Positions 14,273-15,415 of a DNA stretch of 15,415 nucleotides are shown piece by piece; within the stretch, counting starts at the first letter, position 1; every line of letters begins with the position of its first letter. A program made the position numbers and the translations under genes. Source of the DNA: CAZFAT01 sp964517075 (lineage in GTDB: Bacteria; Acidobacteriota; Vicinamibacteria; Vicinamibacterales; SCN-69-37); assembly GCA_964517075.1 (NCBI GenBank), contig CAZFAT010000167.1, forward strand, positions 1 through 15,415. The letters are read 5' to 3'. The notes below the pieces were generated by a model. That model saw only the letters and a program-made list of their open reading frames with translations, did not search any database and was not told the origin of the DNA.

Positions 14273-15316
14273 ATGAGTACGAAGATTGATGTGGGCGTGT
14301 TGGGGGCGACCGGCATGGTCGGCCAGCAGTTCATCGCCAGGCTGGCGTGTCATCCCTGGTTCAATGTGCGGTGGCTCGCCGCGAGCGAACGATCCGAGGG
14401 CAAGACGTACGAGGCGGCCGCTCCCTGGCGGCTGGCCACGCCGATGCCGGACGTGTGCCGGACCATGACCGTCGACGGCTGCGTGCCGGGACGTGGACCG
14501 AAGGTGGTGTTCTCGGCGCTCGACGCCAGCGCGGCGGATCAGCTCGAACATCAGTTCGCGGCCGCCGGCCATATCGTGCTCAGCAATGCCCGCACGCACC
14601 GAATGGATCCGCTGGTCCCGCTGCTGATTCCCGAAGTCAACGCGGAGCACCTCGCGCTCCTCGACGCGCAGCGGACGACGAAGGGCTGGCCGGGCGCCAT
14701 CGTCACCAATCCCAACTGCGCCACGATCGTGCTGGCCATGGCCCTCGCGCCGCTGCGCCCGTTCGACATCCGGCGCGTGAACGTGACGACCATGCAGGCG
14801 GTGTCGGGCGCGGGGTATCCGGGCGTGCCGTCGCTGGACATCCTGGGCAACCTCATTCCGTTCATTGGCGGCGGTGAAGAGGAGAAGATCGAAACCGAGA
14901 CCCTGAAGATTCTCGGCGAGCCCAGCGGACGCACGGCGCATGGCGCCGTGATCAGCGCGCAGGTCAACCGCGTGCCGGTGATCGACGGCCACACGATGAC
15001 GGTATCGGTGGAGCTCGGCGCGCGGCCCTCGCCCGACGCCGTCGACGCGGCGATGCGCGCGTTTCGCGGCCGGCCGCAGGAGCTGGGTCTGCCCACGGCG
15101 CCCAGTCCCGCGCTGAACGTCATGCGCGAGACCAATCGTCCGCAGCCGCGGCTGGACGCCGATCTCGGCGGCGGCATGACGGTGTCGGTCGGCCGCATCC
15201 GCGCGTGCCCGGTCCTCGGGACGAGGTTCGTCGCGCTCGGTCACAACACCATCCGCGGCGCGGCGGGCGCATCGGTACTGAACGCGGAGTTGATGAAGGC
15301 GGAAGGAAGACTGTAG
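14273..15316 (+). CDS. asd: Aspartate-semialdehyde dehydrogenase, archaeal/fungal type
   Basis: The enzyme reduces aspartyl-4-phosphate to aspartate semialdehyde with NADPH, the branch point to lysine (and diaminopimelate), threonine and methionine. The 347-residue protein has the nucleotide-binding loop GATGMVGQQF (11-20), the catalytic cysteine Cys149 in TNPNCATI, the segment QAVSGAGYPGVPSLDI (175-190) and the general base His240 in NRVPVIDGHT, with Arg233 as likely substrate ligand. These signatures and the length belong to the archaeal/fungal branch (asd_EA type) rather than the E. coli type. ATG 14273 has GGTGGAG at 14263-14269; TTG 14231 would add 14 residues and is less likely. Aspartate kinase follows 55 bases downstream, so the first two steps of the pathway are probably one operon. 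A terminator just upstream suggests attenuation. Confidence 0.95.
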   Translation: MSTKIDVGVLGATGMVGQQFIARLACHPWFNVRWLAASERSEGKTYEAAAPWRLATPMPDVCRTMTVDGCVPGRGPKVVFSALDASAADQLEHQFAAAGHIVLSNARTHRMDPLVPLLIPEVNAEHLALLDAQRTTKGWPGAIVTNPNCATIVLAMALAPLRPFDIRRVNVTTMQAVSGAGYPGVPSLDILGNLIPFIGGGEEEKIETETLKILGEPSGRTAHGAVISAQVNRVPVIDGHTMTVSVELGARPSPDAVDAAMRAFRGRPQELGLPTAPSPALNVMRETNRPQPRLDADLGGGMTVSVGRIRACPVLGTRFVALGHNTIRGAAGASVLNAELMKAEGRL

Positions 15317-15356
15317 GAAAGTTAGAAGTGAGAAGCCAGAAGTTGGAAGTAAGAAT
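15317..15356 (-). repeat. Heptad repeat, CTTCT family, copy 2
   Basis: Directly after the asd stop, AGAAG recurs every seven bases on the + strand (15324, 15331, 15338), then degenerates (GGAAGTA, AGAATTC). Bases 15317-15344 are the reverse complement of 5235-5262 with two differences in 28. It lies inside a probable operon, between asd and lysC, and there is no terminator with it. The remaining bases to 15371 hold no clear ribosome binding site. Confidence 0.7.
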
Positions 15357-15371
15357 TCAGGGCGAATCCCT

Positions 15372-15415
15372 ATGTTAGTCATGAAGTTCGGCGGCACGTC
15401 AGTGGCGGATCAGGC
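15372..15415 (+). CDS. lysC: Aspartate kinase, N-terminal fragment (cut by window end)
   Basis: Only 14 codons are in the window: MLVMKFGGTSVADQ. The KFGGTSV motif is the nucleotide-binding start shared by aspartokinases, which phosphorylate aspartate in the first step of the lysine/threonine/methionine pathway. Its position just downstream of asd makes this reading firm. Whether it is a monofunctional enzyme with ACT domains or fused to homoserine dehydrogenase cannot be seen. ATG 15372 is taken as the start; ATG 15381, three codons later, is also possible. Neither has a clear ribosome binding site. Confidence 0.88.
   Translation, partial: MLVMKFGGTSVADQ

Noticed and set aside
13958..15397. 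Open frame of 479 codons on the - strand
   Set aside because: It is antisense to asd and runs through the terminator and the repeats, which a real gene would not be expected to do.
1..15415. tRNA, rRNA, CRISPR array, insertion sequence or phage genes
   Set aside because: None seen: no tRNA-like cloverleaf with TTCGANNC-type arm in the gaps, no repeat-spacer pattern, and no transposase, integrase or phage structural motif in any frame.

Overview
The window is GC-rich, gene-dense bacterial chromosome. Several features point to Acidobacteriota, perhaps the Vicinamibacteria side: an exported protein with two acidobacterial-type VWFA-related domains, a DinB/DUF1572 protein, many exported peptidases, an archaeal/fungal-type aspartate-semialdehyde dehydrogenase followed by aspartokinase, and short heptad repeats between genes. 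This placement is inference; no rRNA or other phylogenetic marker is present. I see no phage, insertion sequence, CRISPR array, tRNA or rRNA.

Layout. Positions 1-2317 hold a tight + strand run: a class I O-methyltransferase, a two-part GNAT acetyltransferase and an exported SH3-like protein. A pair of palindromes (about 2338-2400) separates it from a small lipoprotein (2485-3036). Next come an 84-base remnant that looks like the 3' end of tatC, the tandem-VWA exported protein (3274-5214) and a DinB-like protein (5297-5857). Positions 5961-10632 carry an exported M28 aminopeptidase, an exported M3B oligoendopeptidase F, a thioredoxin-like protein and, overlapping it by a GTGA junction, an exported proteasome-beta-like Ntn hydrolase. 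A two-domain M16 zinc protease (13563-10708, - strand) converges on that run, and a long inverted repeat lies between the two stop codons. Divergent from the M16 gene is a small four-helix membrane protein. The window ends with a control region (promoter, possible leader peptide, strong intrinsic terminator) in front of asd, and then the first 14 codons of an aspartate kinase gene.

How the genes fit together. The centre of the window reads as an envelope peptide-degradation neighbourhood: M28, M3B, Ntn and M16 enzymes all have N-terminal export signals. The right end is the common trunk of lysine, threonine and methionine synthesis (asd-lysC), possibly under attenuation.

The observations I rate highest are the exported proteasome-like protein, which keeps a Gly(-1)/Thr1 processing site, Asp17 and a Lys33-like residue; the attenuator-like layout before asd; and two families of 7-base-periodic repeats at gene borders. 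One family forms a 26-base inverted repeat between convergent genes. In the other, two copies in opposite orientation match at 26 of 28 bases about 10 kb apart.
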